Notes: generated by a model from the letters alone, not told the origin. 64,000 bases of DNA from Burkholderia ubonensis (GCF_001718695.1 NZ_CP013420.1:1302001-1366000); one strand, 5' to 3'; positions 33,661 through 42,923 are shown, counted from the stretch's first letter. Numbers and translations: made by a program.

Positions 33661-34863
33661 TCACGCAGCCTCCTTCTCAGTGGGCCTGGTGGTCGCCCAG
33701 GTTCTCCAAATAGTCCCCCACCACTGCATCATTTTCCGGCGCTCCGGCAGGTACTCCGCATGGTTGTACGCAGCCCGGACGCCGTCGCGCTCGCTGTGCG
33801 CCAGTTGGCGCTCAATCCAGTCCCGGTTGAAATTGTGCTCATTCAGGATAGTCGACGCGAGGCCCCGGAAGCCGTGCCCCGTCATCCGTGAGTGGTAGCC
33901 CATCCGGTACAAGGCGTACAGGATCGTGTTCTCGCTCATCGGCTTCTTGGAGCTCGACCGACTCGGGAACAGGAACTGGCTGCGGCCGTTCAGTTCGCGG
34001 AGTTTCGCGATCACCTCGAGGGTCTGCTTCGACAGCGGCACGATATGCGGCGTGCGCATCTTCATCTTCTCGGCCGGGATGCGCCACTCCTTCTTCTTCT
34101 CGTCGATCTCAGTCCACTCAGCGAACCGCAGCTCGCTCGTACGAACAAATGTCAGCGCCATGAACTGCAGCGCCAGGCGCGTCTGCAAGTCGCCGTCGTA
34201 CGCGCTGATCTTCTGCATGAGTTCCGGCAGTTCAGCCTCGCTCACGCGTTTCATGTGCACGACGGAACGGGTCTTCAGCGCGCCGCGGAGATCGGGAGCG
34301 GGGTCGCGCTCTGCCCGGCCGGTGGCAATGGCGTATCGAAAGATCTGGCTCGTTGCCTGAATAGTCTTGTGTGCGAGCTCGATCGCACCGCGCGACTCTA
34401 TCTTTCGGATCACTGCAAGCAGCTCCGGCGCCGAGACATCGGCGATCGGTCGTGCACCGAGTCCCGGAAACAACTCGCGCTCGAGTAGCTTCATGATTCG
34501 TACAGCGTGGCCCTCACTCCACGACTGCTTTCGCTGTTCATGCCACTCCCTAGCGATGGGCTCGAACGAATTCACGCGGTCCAGGCTGCGCTGTGCCTTC
34601 ACACGCTTCTTTTCGTGCGATGGATCCAGACCGCCGCGCAACTGCTCCTTGATCTCATCTCGGGCCTTACGCGCAGCCAGCAAGGTCACGGCCGGATAGA
34701 CCCCGAGGGCCATCCGTTTCTCCTTACCGTCGATGCGATACTTCAACCGCCAGTACTTCGAGCCGTTCGGCATGACCTCGAGGTACATGCCTTGGCCGTC
34801 GGCCAGCTTGTAGGACTTTTCGAGAGGCTTGGCCGCACGGACGGCGACATCGGTAAGGGGCAT
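33661..34863 (-). CDS. int: Tyrosine site-specific integrase
   Basis: 400 aa. N-terminal DUF4102/arm domain (VRAAKPLEKSYKLADGQGMYLEV), core-binding region, then catalytic domain with RTSELRFAEW (first Arg, about 243), HGFRGLAST (His and Arg, about 330), LAHSERDGVRAAYNHAEY (His and nucleophile Tyr near the end). P4-type integrase. The 5' end faces the tRNA-Leu gene, as usual when int lies beside its attachment site. It catalyses integration into, and with an excisionase excision from, the 3' end of the tRNA. Confidence 0.92.
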   Translation of the reverse strand: MPLTDVAVRAAKPLEKSYKLADGQGMYLEVMPNGSKYWRLKYRIDGKEKRMALGVYPAVTLLAARKARDEIKEQLRGGLDPSHEKKRVKAQRSLDRVNSFEPIAREWHEQRKQSWSEGHAVRIMKLLERELFPGLGARPIADVSAPELLAVIRKIESRGAIELAHKTIQATSQIFRYAIATGRAERDPAPDLRGALKTRSVVHMKRVSEAELPELMQKISAYDGDLQTRLALQFMALTFVRTSELRFAEWTEIDEKKKEWRIPAEKMKMRTPHIVPLSKQTLEVIAKLRELNGRSQFLFPSRSSSKKPMSENTILYALYRMGYHSRMTGHGFRGLASTILNEHNFNRDWIERQLAHSERDGVRAAYNHAEYLPERRKMMQWWGTIWRTWATTRPTEKEAA

Positions 34864-34871
34864 TTGGGCAT

Positions 34872-34926
34872 GGGGGCATTGCGATGCCCCGGATCAGGAT
34901 AACTGCCCCCTACGATGCCCCCGGAT
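34872..34926. promoter_or_regulatory. Candidate integrase arm-type repeats
   Basis: Two direct repeats CGATGCCCC(C)GGAT at 34882-34894 and 34913-34926, an inverted copy GGGGGCAT at 34872-34879 and a partial TGCCCCCT at 34904-34911. They lie in the attachment region upstream of int and could be arm sites for Int or sites for an excisionase; they also overlap the int promoter zone. Confidence 0.45.
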
Positions 34927-34966
34927 TATGTGGGTGTCAATGGGAAACGATGGGCAACGCTGGTAA

Positions 34967-35004
34967 CAAAAAGCCCCGTAAGTGCTTGACTGACGGGGAT
35001 TTTT
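34967..35004 (-). terminator. Terminator downstream of tRNA-Leu
   Basis: On the minus strand ATCCCCGT...ACGGGGC stem flanked by A and U runs (AAAAA...TTTTT), placed about 30 bp after the tRNA 3' end. Would end tRNA transcription. Confidence 0.55.
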
Positions 35005-35035
35005 GGCAAACCATGGAAACACTTGGGAGTATGTG

Positions 35036-35372
35036 TGGTGCCGGGGACCGGACTCGAACCGGCAAGCCAGTTAAGGCGGCGGATTTTCGTCACACTGCTT
35101 CTTTCGAAGCCGGCCACGCCTGGGCGACGCCGTTCGTGCGCTGGACTATGCCTTCGCCATCGCGCGCGGGCTCGCTTGGTGGCCCGTGCGCCTTAGGCGC
35201 CCCCCGTCTAGTCTCTACACCTTCCTCGCGTGCGCCGCGAGGCTTGGCTCGGCGTTGCCTCGATGCCGTGCATCAGGGGTTTCGCCGAATTTGAAGGGTT
35301 CTGCACCGGCCGTTTCCGGCCGGGCACTCAATCTTTTAAGTCCGCTATGTTTACCAATTTCATCACCCCGGC
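35036..35372 (-). tRNA. tRNA-Leu(UAA) split by a group I intron; prophage attachment site
   Basis: 5' exon 35372-35338 (starts GCCGGGG) and 3' exon 35087-35036 (ends CCCCGGCACCA, CCA encoded). Acceptor GCCGGGG pairs with CCCCGGC; anticodon stem GCGGA/TCCGC; loop CTT|AAAA gives anticodon UAA, with the intron inserted between U34 and A35. A variable arm (GCCTTAACTGGC) fits tRNA-Leu. The 3' exon lies at the prophage border, so phage integration has left the tRNA intact. Mature length 87 nt. Confidence 0.9.
35088..35337 (-). other. Group I self-splicing intron in tRNA-Leu(UAA)
   Basis: 250 nt. The core R element (GTGTAGAGACTAGACGG, 35220-35204) and S element (AAGGCATAGTCC, 35154-35143) match group I introns, and the segment AGGAAGGTGTAGAGACTAGACGG resembles cyanobacterial tRNA-Leu introns. 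P1 is visible: exon CUU plus intron AA pairs with UUGAG (intron nt 7-11), with the conserved U34.G9 wobble at the 5' splice site. The last intron base is G. No open reading frame for a homing endonuclease fits. Confidence 0.88.
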
Positions 35373-35385
35373 AAGGGCGGACGGG

Positions 35386-35391
35386 ATTCTA
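35386..35391 (-). promoter_or_regulatory. tRNA-Leu -10 box
   Basis: TAGAAT on the minus strand about 13 bp upstream of the tRNA 5' end; no strong -35 seen. Confidence 0.4.
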
Positions 35392-35603
35392 CCATTGCTT
35401 CGCGCATCCGTTCCCCGATTCGGGTGCGGCGCATCGCACCGCGCCGCGCGCATGAGCGCCGCCGCCATCGCCACCGCTCGTTTCCCGCGTCGCAGCCTCC
35501 CGCCGCTACAATCGGATCGGCCACGCTCGTGCGCAACCGAACGCCCGCATCCCCGCCACGCGTTCTTGCGAAACCGCCTCGCCGCGCGTCATCGCGAAGT
35601 CAC

Positions 35604-35638
35604 AAACGTTCTCGATAATTTCCCCGCCGAAAACGTTT
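35604..35638. promoter_or_regulatory. LacI-type operator half-sites upstream of regulator
   Basis: AAACGTT at 35604-35610 and a palindrome AAACGTTT at 35631-35638, with a -10-like GATAAT (35614-35619) between them. Central CG dyads are typical LacI-family operators; likely autoregulation. Confidence 0.4.
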
Positions 35639-35654
35639 ACATCGCGCTTTCTTC

Positions 35655-36683
35655 ATGACCCCGACCATCAAGGATGTGGCCGCACTCGCCGGCTTCTCGA
35701 TCGCCACCGTGTCGCGCGCGCTCAACGCGCCGCATACGGTCAGCCCCGCGACGCTCGCCGCGATCCGCACGGCCATCGATACGCTGAAATTCCGCCCGAG
35801 CCCGCTCGGCCGCCAGTTGCGCGGCGAGCGCACGCGGCTCGTCGGCGTCGTGCTGCCGACGCTCGCGAACCCGGTGTTCGCCGACTGCCTGCAAGGCATC
35901 GACGAGCTCGCGACCGCGGCCGGCTTCAAGCTGATCCTGATGACGACCGAGTACGACGAGGCGCGCGAGCGCCACGCGATCGAAACGCTGCGCGAGCAGC
36001 GCGTCGAAGGGCTGATCCTGACCGTCGCCGATGCCGACACGCATCCGCTCCTCGACATGCTCGACCGCGACGGCCCGCATTACGTGCTGATGCACAACGA
36101 CACGCAGCGCCGCCCGTCGGTGTCGGTCGACAACCGCCGCGCCGCCTACGACGGCGTGCGCATGCTGACGGCGCGCGGCCATCGCCGCGTGCTGATGCTC
36201 GCCGGCTCGCTCGCCGCGTCGGACCGCGCGCGGCAGCGTCATCTCGGCTGTGCGCAGGCGCTCGAGGAAAGCGGCGTCGCGCCGCTGCCGCCCGTCGAGG
36301 TCGACTTCAACGCGCCCGAGCTGCCCGACGCGGTGCTCGCGCACCTGACCGCGCGCGCGACGCGTCCGACGGCGCTCTTCTGCAGCAATGACCTGCTCGC
36401 GATGGTCGTGATGCGCGGCCTCAGGCGCGCCGGCTTCTCGGTGCCCGACGACATCTCGGTGCTCGGCTTCGACGGCATCGCGATCGGCGAGCTGCTCGCG
36501 CCGCCGCTCGCGAGCGTCGCGACGCCGAACCGCGACATCGGCCGTCATGCATGGCTGCGCCTCGTCGAAAGCATCGGCGGCGCGGCCATCGAACGCACGT
36601 CGCGGATCCTGCCGCACGCGGTCCGCGAAGGCGCGACGGTCGCGACGATCACGCCGGCCGACCTGCGCGCACGCGAAGCCTGA
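35655..36683 (+). CDS. LacI-family transcriptional regulator
   Basis: 342 aa. N-terminal LacI helix-turn-helix (TIKDVAALAGFSIATVSRALN) and hinge, then a periplasmic-binding-protein-like ligand domain (RTRLVGVVLPTLANPVF, DDISVLGFDGIAIGELLAPPLASV). Precedes an ABC importer and a phosphodiesterase, so probably controls them in response to their substrate. Length normal. Confidence 0.9.
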   Translation: MTPTIKDVAALAGFSIATVSRALNAPHTVSPATLAAIRTAIDTLKFRPSPLGRQLRGERTRLVGVVLPTLANPVFADCLQGIDELATAAGFKLILMTTEYDEARERHAIETLREQRVEGLILTVADADTHPLLDMLDRDGPHYVLMHNDTQRRPSVSVDNRRAAYDGVRMLTARGHRRVLMLAGSLAASDRARQRHLGCAQALEESGVAPLPPVEVDFNAPELPDAVLAHLTARATRPTALFCSNDLLAMVVMRGLRRAGFSVPDDISVLGFDGIAIGELLAPPLASVATPNRDIGRHAWLRLVESIGGAAIERTSRILPHAVREGATVATITPADLRAREA

Positions 36684-36754
36684 TTGCACTGACCGCACCG
36701 ACCACACGACACGCGCCCCCGCCGCGCCCCACCCGCTCACCCGGAGACCACACC

Positions 36755-37792
36755 ATGACATTTCGACTGCCGTCCCTGCTGCGCGCGCTGATCAAACCGC
36801 TTGCGCCGCTCGCCTGCGCCGCGCTCCTCGCAGGCGCCTCCACCGCGCACGCGGAAGACACCGCGATCTGCTACAACTGCCCGCCCGAATGGGCCGACTG
36901 GGCCGCGCAGATCGCGGCGATCAAGCAGAAGACCGGCGTGCGCGTGCCGTTCGACAACAAGAACTCGGGCCAGGCGATCGCGCAGCTGATCGCCGAACAG
37001 AAGAGCCCGGTCGCGGACGTCGTCTATCTCGGCGTATCGTCGGCGTTCCAGGCGAAGGACAAGGGCGTGATCGCGCCGTACAAGCCCGCGCACTGGAACG
37101 ACGTCCCCGCGAACCTGAAGGACCCGCAGGGCTACTGGTTCGCGATCCACTCGGGCACGCTCGGCTTCTTCGTCAACAAGGACGCGCTCGAAGGCAAGCC
37201 GGTGCCGCGCTCGTGGGCGGACCTGCTGAAGCCCGAATACAAGGGGATGGTCGGCTATCTCGATCCGTCGAGCGCGTTCGTCGGCTACGCGGGCGCGGTC
37301 GCCGTCAACCAGGCGCTCGGCGGCAGCCTCGACAACTTCAAGCCGGGCCTCGACTGGTTCCGCAAGCTCAAGGCGAACGCGCCGATCGTGCCGAAGCAGA
37401 CCGCGTACGCGCGCGTGCTGTCGGGCGAGATTCCGATCCTGCTCTCCTACGACTTCGACGCCTATCGTGCGAAGTACAAGGATCACGCGAACGTCGAGTT
37501 CGTGATTCCGCAGGAAGGCACGATCGCGGTGCCATACGTGATGAGCCTCGTGAAGGGCGCGCCGCACGACGCGAACGGCCGGAAGGTGCTGGATTTCGTG
37601 CTGTCCGACGAAGGCCAGAAGCTGTGGGCGAACGCCTATCTGCGCCCGGTGCGCGCGCAGGCGATGAGCGCCGACGTCGCGTCGAAGTTCCTGCCGGCGA
37701 GCGACTATGCGCGCGCGAAGGCCGTCGACTTCGGCAAGATGGCCGCCGGCCAGCAGGCGTTCGGCCAGCAATACCTGCAGATCATGCAGTGA
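36755..37792 (+). CDS. ABC transporter substrate-binding protein
   Basis: 345 aa from the ATG at 36755 with GGAG upstream. Signal peptide to about residue 29 (ACAALLAGASTAHA), then a type 2 periplasmic binding fold (KTGVRVPFDNKNSGQAIAQL). Resembles Fe(III)/phosphonate/spermidine-type binders. With a GpdQ-like phosphodiesterase in the operon, glycerophosphodiesters or phosphonates are more likely ligands than iron, but this is inference. Confidence 0.8.
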   Translation: MTFRLPSLLRALIKPLAPLACAALLAGASTAHAEDTAICYNCPPEWADWAAQIAAIKQKTGVRVPFDNKNSGQAIAQLIAEQKSPVADVVYLGVSSAFQAKDKGVIAPYKPAHWNDVPANLKDPQGYWFAIHSGTLGFFVNKDALEGKPVPRSWADLLKPEYKGMVGYLDPSSAFVGYAGAVAVNQALGGSLDNFKPGLDWFRKLKANAPIVPKQTAYARVLSGEIPILLSYDFDAYRAKYKDHANVEFVIPQEGTIAVPYVMSLVKGAPHDANGRKVLDFVLSDEGQKLWANAYLRPVRAQAMSADVASKFLPASDYARAKAVDFGKMAAGQQAFGQQYLQIMQ

Positions 37793-37808
37793 CGGCGGGA
37801 CGCGACCG

Positions 37809-38633
37809 ATGCTCGACCTGACTTTTCCGCTGCGCTGGCGCATCGCGCTCGTCGCGCCCGCGCTCGCGGTGTTCGCCGCGTTCTGGCTGCTGCCGATGGC
37901 GTCGCTCGCGCGGGTGTCGGCCAACGGCGCGTTCTTCACGCAATACGCGGCGCTGCTCGGCAACGCGCGCTACATGAAGAGTCTCGGCGAGACGGTCGCG
38001 CTGTCGGCGGCCGTCACGCTCGCGACGCTCGCGCTGTCGACGATCTCCGGCTTGCTGCTCGCGCGCCGCGAGTTCGCCGGCAAGCGCGTGCTGCTCGCGC
38101 TGCTCACCTTCCCGCTCGCGTTTCCCGGCGTGGTCGTCGGCTTCATGGTGATCATGCTCGCGGGCCGGCAAGGGCTGATCGGCATGCTGTCCGCGAAGCT
38201 CGCCGGCGACAAGTGGGTGTTCGCGTATTCGGTCGCGGGCCTGTTCGCGGGCTACCTGTACTTCTCGATTCCGCGCGTGATCGTCACCGTGATCGCCGCG
38301 GCGTCGAAGCTCGATCCGTCGCTCGAGGAAGCGGCGCGCTCGCTCGGCGCGTCGCCGTGGCGCATCCTGTGCGACATCGTGCTGCCGGCGCTCGCGCCGG
38401 GCCTGATCGCGGCCGGCGCGATCTGCTTCGCGACCGCGATGGGCGCCTTCGGCACCGCGTTCACGCTCGCGACCGACCTGAACGTGCTGCCGATGACGAT
38501 CTATACCGAGTTCACGCTGAACGCGAACATCGCGACGGCCGCCGGCCTGTCGATCGTGCTCGGCGTCGTCACGTGGGCCGTGCTCGCGCTCGCGCGCCAA
38601 TTCACCGGCCACACCGCGGCCGCGGCCGCCTGA
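37809..38633 (+). CDS. ABC transporter permease 1
   Basis: 274 aa from the ATG at 37809, six membrane segments expected. The EAA loop reads EEAARSLGASPWRILCDIVLPAL. Pairs with the next permease. Starts 16 bp after the binding-protein stop. Confidence 0.85.
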   Translation: MLDLTFPLRWRIALVAPALAVFAAFWLLPMASLARVSANGAFFTQYAALLGNARYMKSLGETVALSAAVTLATLALSTISGLLLARREFAGKRVLLALLTFPLAFPGVVVGFMVIMLAGRQGLIGMLSAKLAGDKWVFAYSVAGLFAGYLYFSIPRVIVTVIAAASKLDPSLEEAARSLGASPWRILCDIVLPALAPGLIAAGAICFATAMGAFGTAFTLATDLNVLPMTIYTEFTLNANIATAAGLSIVLGVVTWAVLALARQFTGHTAAAAA

Positions 38634-38643
38634 GGTCCATTCG

Positions 38644-39534
38644 ATGCATTCGCTTTCCGATTCCTCCGCGCCGTCGCCGGCCCCCACCCGCGCGAACGGC
38701 GCCGCGCGACGCGCGCCGCGCGTGTCCGGCGCACGCGCGATCGCCGCGCTGCAATGGCTCGTCACGCTGCTGCTGGGCGCATTCCTGATCGTCCCCGTCG
38801 TGATGTCGGTGCTCGCGGGGCTGACCGTGAACTACTTCCGCGGCCTGTCGAGCGGCCTCACGCTGCGCTGGCTCGAACAGGTGTGGCAGCAGTATCACGG
38901 GTCGGTCATGCTGTCGCTCGTCGTCGCGTTCGCGACGCTCGCGATCGTGCTCGCCGTCGGCGTGCCGGCCGGCTACGCGCTCGCGCGCAGCAAGGGCCGC
39001 TTCGCACGCGTGATCGAGGAAGCGCTCGTGCTGCCGGTCGCGCTGCCGGGGCTCGCGTCCGCGCTCGCGCTGCTCGTCGTCTACGGCGGCTTCACCGCGT
39101 TCCGGATGAGCCTGTGGTTCATCGTCGCCGGCCACGTCGTGTTCACGCTGCCGTTCATGGTGCGCGCGGTCGCGGCCGTCGCGGCGGGCGCCGACCTGCG
39201 CACGCTCGAGGAAGGCGCGGCTAGCCTCGGCGCGTCGTTCGTCACGCGCTTCGTCACGATCGTGCTGCCGAACCTGCGGCCCGGCATCGTCGCGGGCGCG
39301 CTCGCGGTGCTCACGCTGTCGATCGGCGAGTTCAACCTCACGTGGATGCTGCACACGCCCGACACCAAGACGCTGCCGGTCGGGCTCGCCGACACCTACG
39401 CGTCGCTGCGCCTCGAAGTCGGCAGCGCGTACACGATCCTGTTCCTGCTGATGACGCTGCCGCTCCTCGTCGCGATGCAGTGGCTCGGCGTCGATCCGTC
39501 CGGCACGCGCGCGGTCAAGCGCGCGAAACGTTGA
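38644..39534 (+). CDS. ABC transporter permease 2
   Basis: 296 aa, membrane protein with EAA loop LEEGAASLGASFVTRFVTIVLPNL. Longer hydrophilic N-terminus (about 40 residues) than permease 1. Partners permease 1 in the heterodimeric channel. Confidence 0.85.
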   Translation: MHSLSDSSAPSPAPTRANGAARRAPRVSGARAIAALQWLVTLLLGAFLIVPVVMSVLAGLTVNYFRGLSSGLTLRWLEQVWQQYHGSVMLSLVVAFATLAIVLAVGVPAGYALARSKGRFARVIEEALVLPVALPGLASALALLVVYGGFTAFRMSLWFIVAGHVVFTLPFMVRAVAAVAAGADLRTLEEGAASLGASFVTRFVTIVLPNLRPGIVAGALAVLTLSIGEFNLTWMLHTPDTKTLPVGLADTYASLRLEVGSAYTILFLLMTLPLLVAMQWLGVDPSGTRAVKRAKR

Positions 39535-39556
39535 ACCGGCTGAACCCGTGGCTCAC

Positions 39557-40594
39557 ATGAAACTCGATTCGATCCCGATCACCCTGACCCGCTGCGCGAA
39601 GACCTTCCGCGGCACCCGCGTGCTCGAGCCGCTCGACCTGTCGATCGGCGCGGGCGAGACGCTCGTGCTGCTCGGGCCCTCCGGCTGCGGCAAAACCACG
39701 ACGCTGCGCCTGATCGCCGGCCTCGACACGCCGGACGCGGGCGGCGCGATCCTGTTCGGCGGCGACGACGTCACCCGGCTGCCGATCGAGCGCCGCCAGG
39801 TCGGCATGGTGTTCCAGAACTACGCGCTGTTTCCGAACCTGACGGTGCGCGGCAACGTCGGCTACGGACTCAGGATCCGCAATACCGAGCCGCGCGTGCT
39901 GCGCGAGCGCGTCGACGACCTGCTCGCGATGATGCGGCTCGACGCGCACGCGGAGAAGCCGATCGACCAGCTGTCCGGCGGCCAGCGCCAGCGGGTCGCG
40001 CTGGCGCGCGCGCTGGCGGTGCGGCCGAGGGTGCTGCTGCTCGACGAGCCGCTGACCGCGCTCGATGCGAAGCTGCGCGACGCGCTGCGCCGCGAGATGA
40101 ACGCGCTGCTGCGCGAGCTGGGCGTGACGACCGTCTACGTGACGCACGACCAGGCCGAGGCGATGGAGCTCGGCGACCGCATCGTCGTGATGAGCGCGGG
40201 CCGCATCGAGCAGATCGGCACGCCGCGCGACATCTACTACCGGCCCGCGAACCGCGCGGTCGCGCAGTTCATCGGCACGCTGAACCGTATTGCGGGAAAA
40301 TGGAAAAATGGTGCGCTCGTGACGACGGGCGGCGCGCTCGTCACGCCGCACGCCGCCGACGAATGGTTCTTCCGGCCGGAAGACGCGCAGCTCGCCGATC
40401 CCGCGCACGCGCCGCTGCGCGGCGCGGTCAGCGGCTGCGCGTTCCTCGGCGAGCGCACCCGGCTCACGATCGAGCACGCGGCGCCCGACGCGCTCGTGAT
40501 CGACGTGCCGGGCCGCATCGAGCTCGCGCGCGGCACGGCCGTCGGCATCACGATCGCGGCCGACGGGCTGATCGCGCTCGGCGCCGCCGCTTGA
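39557..40594 (+). CDS. ABC transporter ATP-binding protein
   Basis: 345 aa from the ATG at 39557 (a GTG at 39548 is the alternative; neither has a strong ribosome site). Walker A GPSGCGKT, Q-loop VFQNYALFPNLTV, signature LSGGQRQRV, Walker B LLLDEPLTALD, and a C-terminal TOBE-like domain (about 265-345). PotA/UgpC-type ATPase that energises the two permeases. Confidence 0.9.
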   Translation: MKLDSIPITLTRCAKTFRGTRVLEPLDLSIGAGETLVLLGPSGCGKTTTLRLIAGLDTPDAGGAILFGGDDVTRLPIERRQVGMVFQNYALFPNLTVRGNVGYGLRIRNTEPRVLRERVDDLLAMMRLDAHAEKPIDQLSGGQRQRVALARALAVRPRVLLLDEPLTALDAKLRDALRREMNALLRELGVTTVYVTHDQAEAMELGDRIVVMSAGRIEQIGTPRDIYYRPANRAVAQFIGTLNRIAGKWKNGALVTTGGALVTPHAADEWFFRPEDAQLADPAHAPLRGAVSGCAFLGERTRLTIEHAAPDALVIDVPGRIELARGTAVGITIAADGLIALGAAA

Positions 40595-40648
40595 CGCACG
40601 TGCCGCACGTGACGTCCCCCATAATAAACCGATGATCCGAGGAACACG

Positions 40649-41473
40649 ATGCTGCTTGCACACATCAGCGATCTCCACATCAAGCGACCGGGCCAGCTCG
40701 CGTACCGGCGCGTCGACACGGCCGCCGCGCTCGCGCGCTGCATCGCGCGCCTGAACGCGCTCGAGCCGCGCCCCGATGCGGTGCTCGTCACGGGCGACCT
40801 GACCGATTTCGGCAACGACGACGAATACCGTCACCTGCGCGACCTGCTCGCGCCGCTCGAGATCCCGTACTACCTGATGGTCGGCAACCACGACGACCGC
40901 GCGGCCATGCGCCGCGCGTTCGCCGATCGCCCGGAATGGCAGGACGGCGAGTTCGTGCAGTACGCGCTCGACGTCGGCGCGGTGCGCGTGCTCGCGCTCG
41001 ATTCGCAGGTGCCCGGCACGAGCGCCGGCGACCTGTGCGACGCGCGCCTCGCATGGCTTGCCGGCCAACTCGACGCCGCGCGCGATCGGCCCGTGATCGT
41101 CGCGCTGCATCACCCGCCGTTCGCGTCGGGAATCGGCCATATGGATGCGCTGCGGCTCGCGCCCGCCGCCGCCGCGAAGCTCGACGCGCTGCTGCGCGGC
41201 TACCCGAACGTCGAGCGCGTGCTGTGCGGCCACGTGCACCGGACGATGTTCGCGCGCTTCGGCGGCACGATCGCGTCGGCCGTGCCGGCGCCCGCGCACC
41301 AGGTCGCGTTCGACCTGCGCGACAACGCGCCGTCGGCCTTCCGGCTCGAGCCGCCCGCGTTCGCCGTGCATCGCCATACGCCCGATGCCGGCGTGATCAC
41401 GCATCACGTGTACGTCGACGAAGGCGACGGCCCGTATCCGTTCTACGAGCCGACCGGCGAGCTCGTCGACTGA
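40649..41473 (+). CDS. GpdQ-like metallophosphodiesterase
   Basis: 274 aa, same size as GpdQ. Metallophosphatase motifs: D-x-H in HISDLHIK, GDLTDFG, GNHDD, HHPP, and GHVH. Starts after GAGG. GpdQ enzymes cleave glycerophosphodiesters using two metals. The gene follows an ABC importer, suggesting that imported phosphodiesters are cut in the cytoplasm. Other CpdA-type phosphodiesterases share these motifs, so the substrate is provisional. Confidence 0.82.
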   Translation: MLLAHISDLHIKRPGQLAYRRVDTAAALARCIARLNALEPRPDAVLVTGDLTDFGNDDEYRHLRDLLAPLEIPYYLMVGNHDDRAAMRRAFADRPEWQDGEFVQYALDVGAVRVLALDSQVPGTSAGDLCDARLAWLAGQLDAARDRPVIVALHHPPFASGIGHMDALRLAPAAAAKLDALLRGYPNVERVLCGHVHRTMFARFGGTIASAVPAPAHQVAFDLRDNAPSAFRLEPPAFAVHRHTPDAGVITHHVYVDEGDGPYPFYEPTGELVD

Positions 41474-41695
41474 GCGCGGCCGCGGCGGCGGTTCCGGCGC
41501 AGTGGCGGCCCTCGCCGCCGCTCGCACCGTCACTGCGCCGCCGGAATTGCGTGCGCACTCGGCCCGGCGAGGCCGCGACCGGCACGTTTCGCACGGCTCC
41601 GGTATCATCGGCTGCCCCGACCGATGCCCGGCGCGCGCCGGCGCCAGCCGCCGCGGCCGCACGGGTCACGTCACACCCGATCGCCCCGTATCGCC

Positions 41696-42901
41696 ATGTC
41701 TTCCATCGCCCCCGACCGTCCGACCGACGCCGCCTCGCCCCACTATTCGCGCAGCCTGTTGTTGCTGCTCGCGACGATCGCGGGCGTATCGGTCGCGAAC
41801 ATCTACTACAACCAGCCGCTGCTCGACAGCTTCCGCGCGGCGTTTCCGGACCACGCGTCGTGGATCGGCGCGATACCGACCGCGACGCAGCTCGGCTATG
41901 CGGCCGGGATGTTCCTGCTCGCGCCGCTCGGCGACCGCTTCGACCGCCGCCTGCTGATCCTGCTGCAGATCGCCGGCCTGTCGGTCGCGCTGGTCGCGGC
42001 GGCCGCCGCGGCGCCATCGCTCACGGTGCTCGCCGCGGCGAGCCTCGCGATCGGCGTGCTCGCGACCATCGCGCAGCAGGCGGTGCCGTTCGCCGCGGAA
42101 ATCGCGCCGCCCGCCGCGCGCGGGCAAGCGGTCGGCACCGTGATGAGCGGCCTCCTGATCGGGATCCTGCTCGCGCGCACGGCCGCCGGCTTCGTCGCCG
42201 AATACTTCGGCTGGCGCGCGGTGTTCGGCGCGTCGGTCGCCGCGCTCGTCGCGCTCGCCGCGGTGATCGTGCTGCGCCTGCCGAAGAGCTCGCCGACGTC
42301 GACGCTGCCGTACGGCAAGCTGCTCGGCTCGATGTGGCATCTCGCGGCCGAGTTGCGCGGGCTGCGCGAAGCATCGCTGACGGGCGCCGCGATCTTCGCG
42401 GCGTTCAGCGCGTTCTGGCCGGTGCTCACGCTGCTGCTCGCCGGCGCGCCGTTCCATCTCGGGCCGCAGGCGGCTGGCCTGTTCGGCATCGTCGGCGCGG
42501 CGGGCGCGCTCGCCGCGCCCTATGCGGGCCGCATTGCCGACAAGCGCGGGCCGCGCGCGATCATCTCGCTCGCGATTGCGCTGGTCGCGCTGTCGTTCGT
42601 GATCTTCGCGCTGTCCGGCGCGAGCATCGCCGGGCTCGTGACCGGCGTGATCGTGCTCGACGTCGGCGTTCAGGCCGCGCAGATCTCGAACCAGTCGCGC
42701 ATCTATGCGCTGAAGCCCGACGCGCGCAGCCGCGTCAACACGGTGTACATGGTGTGCTATTTCATCGGCGGCGCGCTCGGCTCGTCGGCCGGCGTCGCCG
42801 CGTGGCGCGCGTTCGGCTGGACCGGCATGTGCGCGGCGGGGCTGGCGTTCGCCGCGCTCGCCGGCGCGTGCCACCATCGGGGCGGCAAGCGCGGCGGCTA
42901 A
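41696..42901 (+). CDS. MFS transporter
   Basis: 401 aa with twelve expected membrane helices. The MFS motif A region reads LGDRFDRRLLILLQ. N-terminus from the ATG at 41696; the longer frame upstream (41624) has a different, Arg-rich start and is less likely. Drug or sugar exporter of unknown substrate. Confidence 0.82.
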   Translation: MSSIAPDRPTDAASPHYSRSLLLLLATIAGVSVANIYYNQPLLDSFRAAFPDHASWIGAIPTATQLGYAAGMFLLAPLGDRFDRRLLILLQIAGLSVALVAAAAAAPSLTVLAAASLAIGVLATIAQQAVPFAAEIAPPAARGQAVGTVMSGLLIGILLARTAAGFVAEYFGWRAVFGASVAALVALAAVIVLRLPKSSPTSTLPYGKLLGSMWHLAAELRGLREASLTGAAIFAAFSAFWPVLTLLLAGAPFHLGPQAAGLFGIVGAAGALAAPYAGRIADKRGPRAIISLAIALVALSFVIFALSGASIAGLVTGVIVLDVGVQAAQISNQSRIYALKPDARSRVNTVYMVCYFIGGALGSSAGVAAWRAFGWTGMCAAGLAFAALAGACHHRGGKRGG

Positions 42902-42923
42902 GCGGCGGTCGCGCGTGTCGCCG

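Noticed and set aside
35036..35092. Truncated 3' tRNA fragment at a prophage border
   Set aside because: The missing 5' half is present at 35338-35372; the gap is a group I intron.
39515..41662. Long minus-strand ORF (715 aa)
   Set aside because: Antisense to the ABC ATPase and GpdQ-like genes; composition not protein-like.
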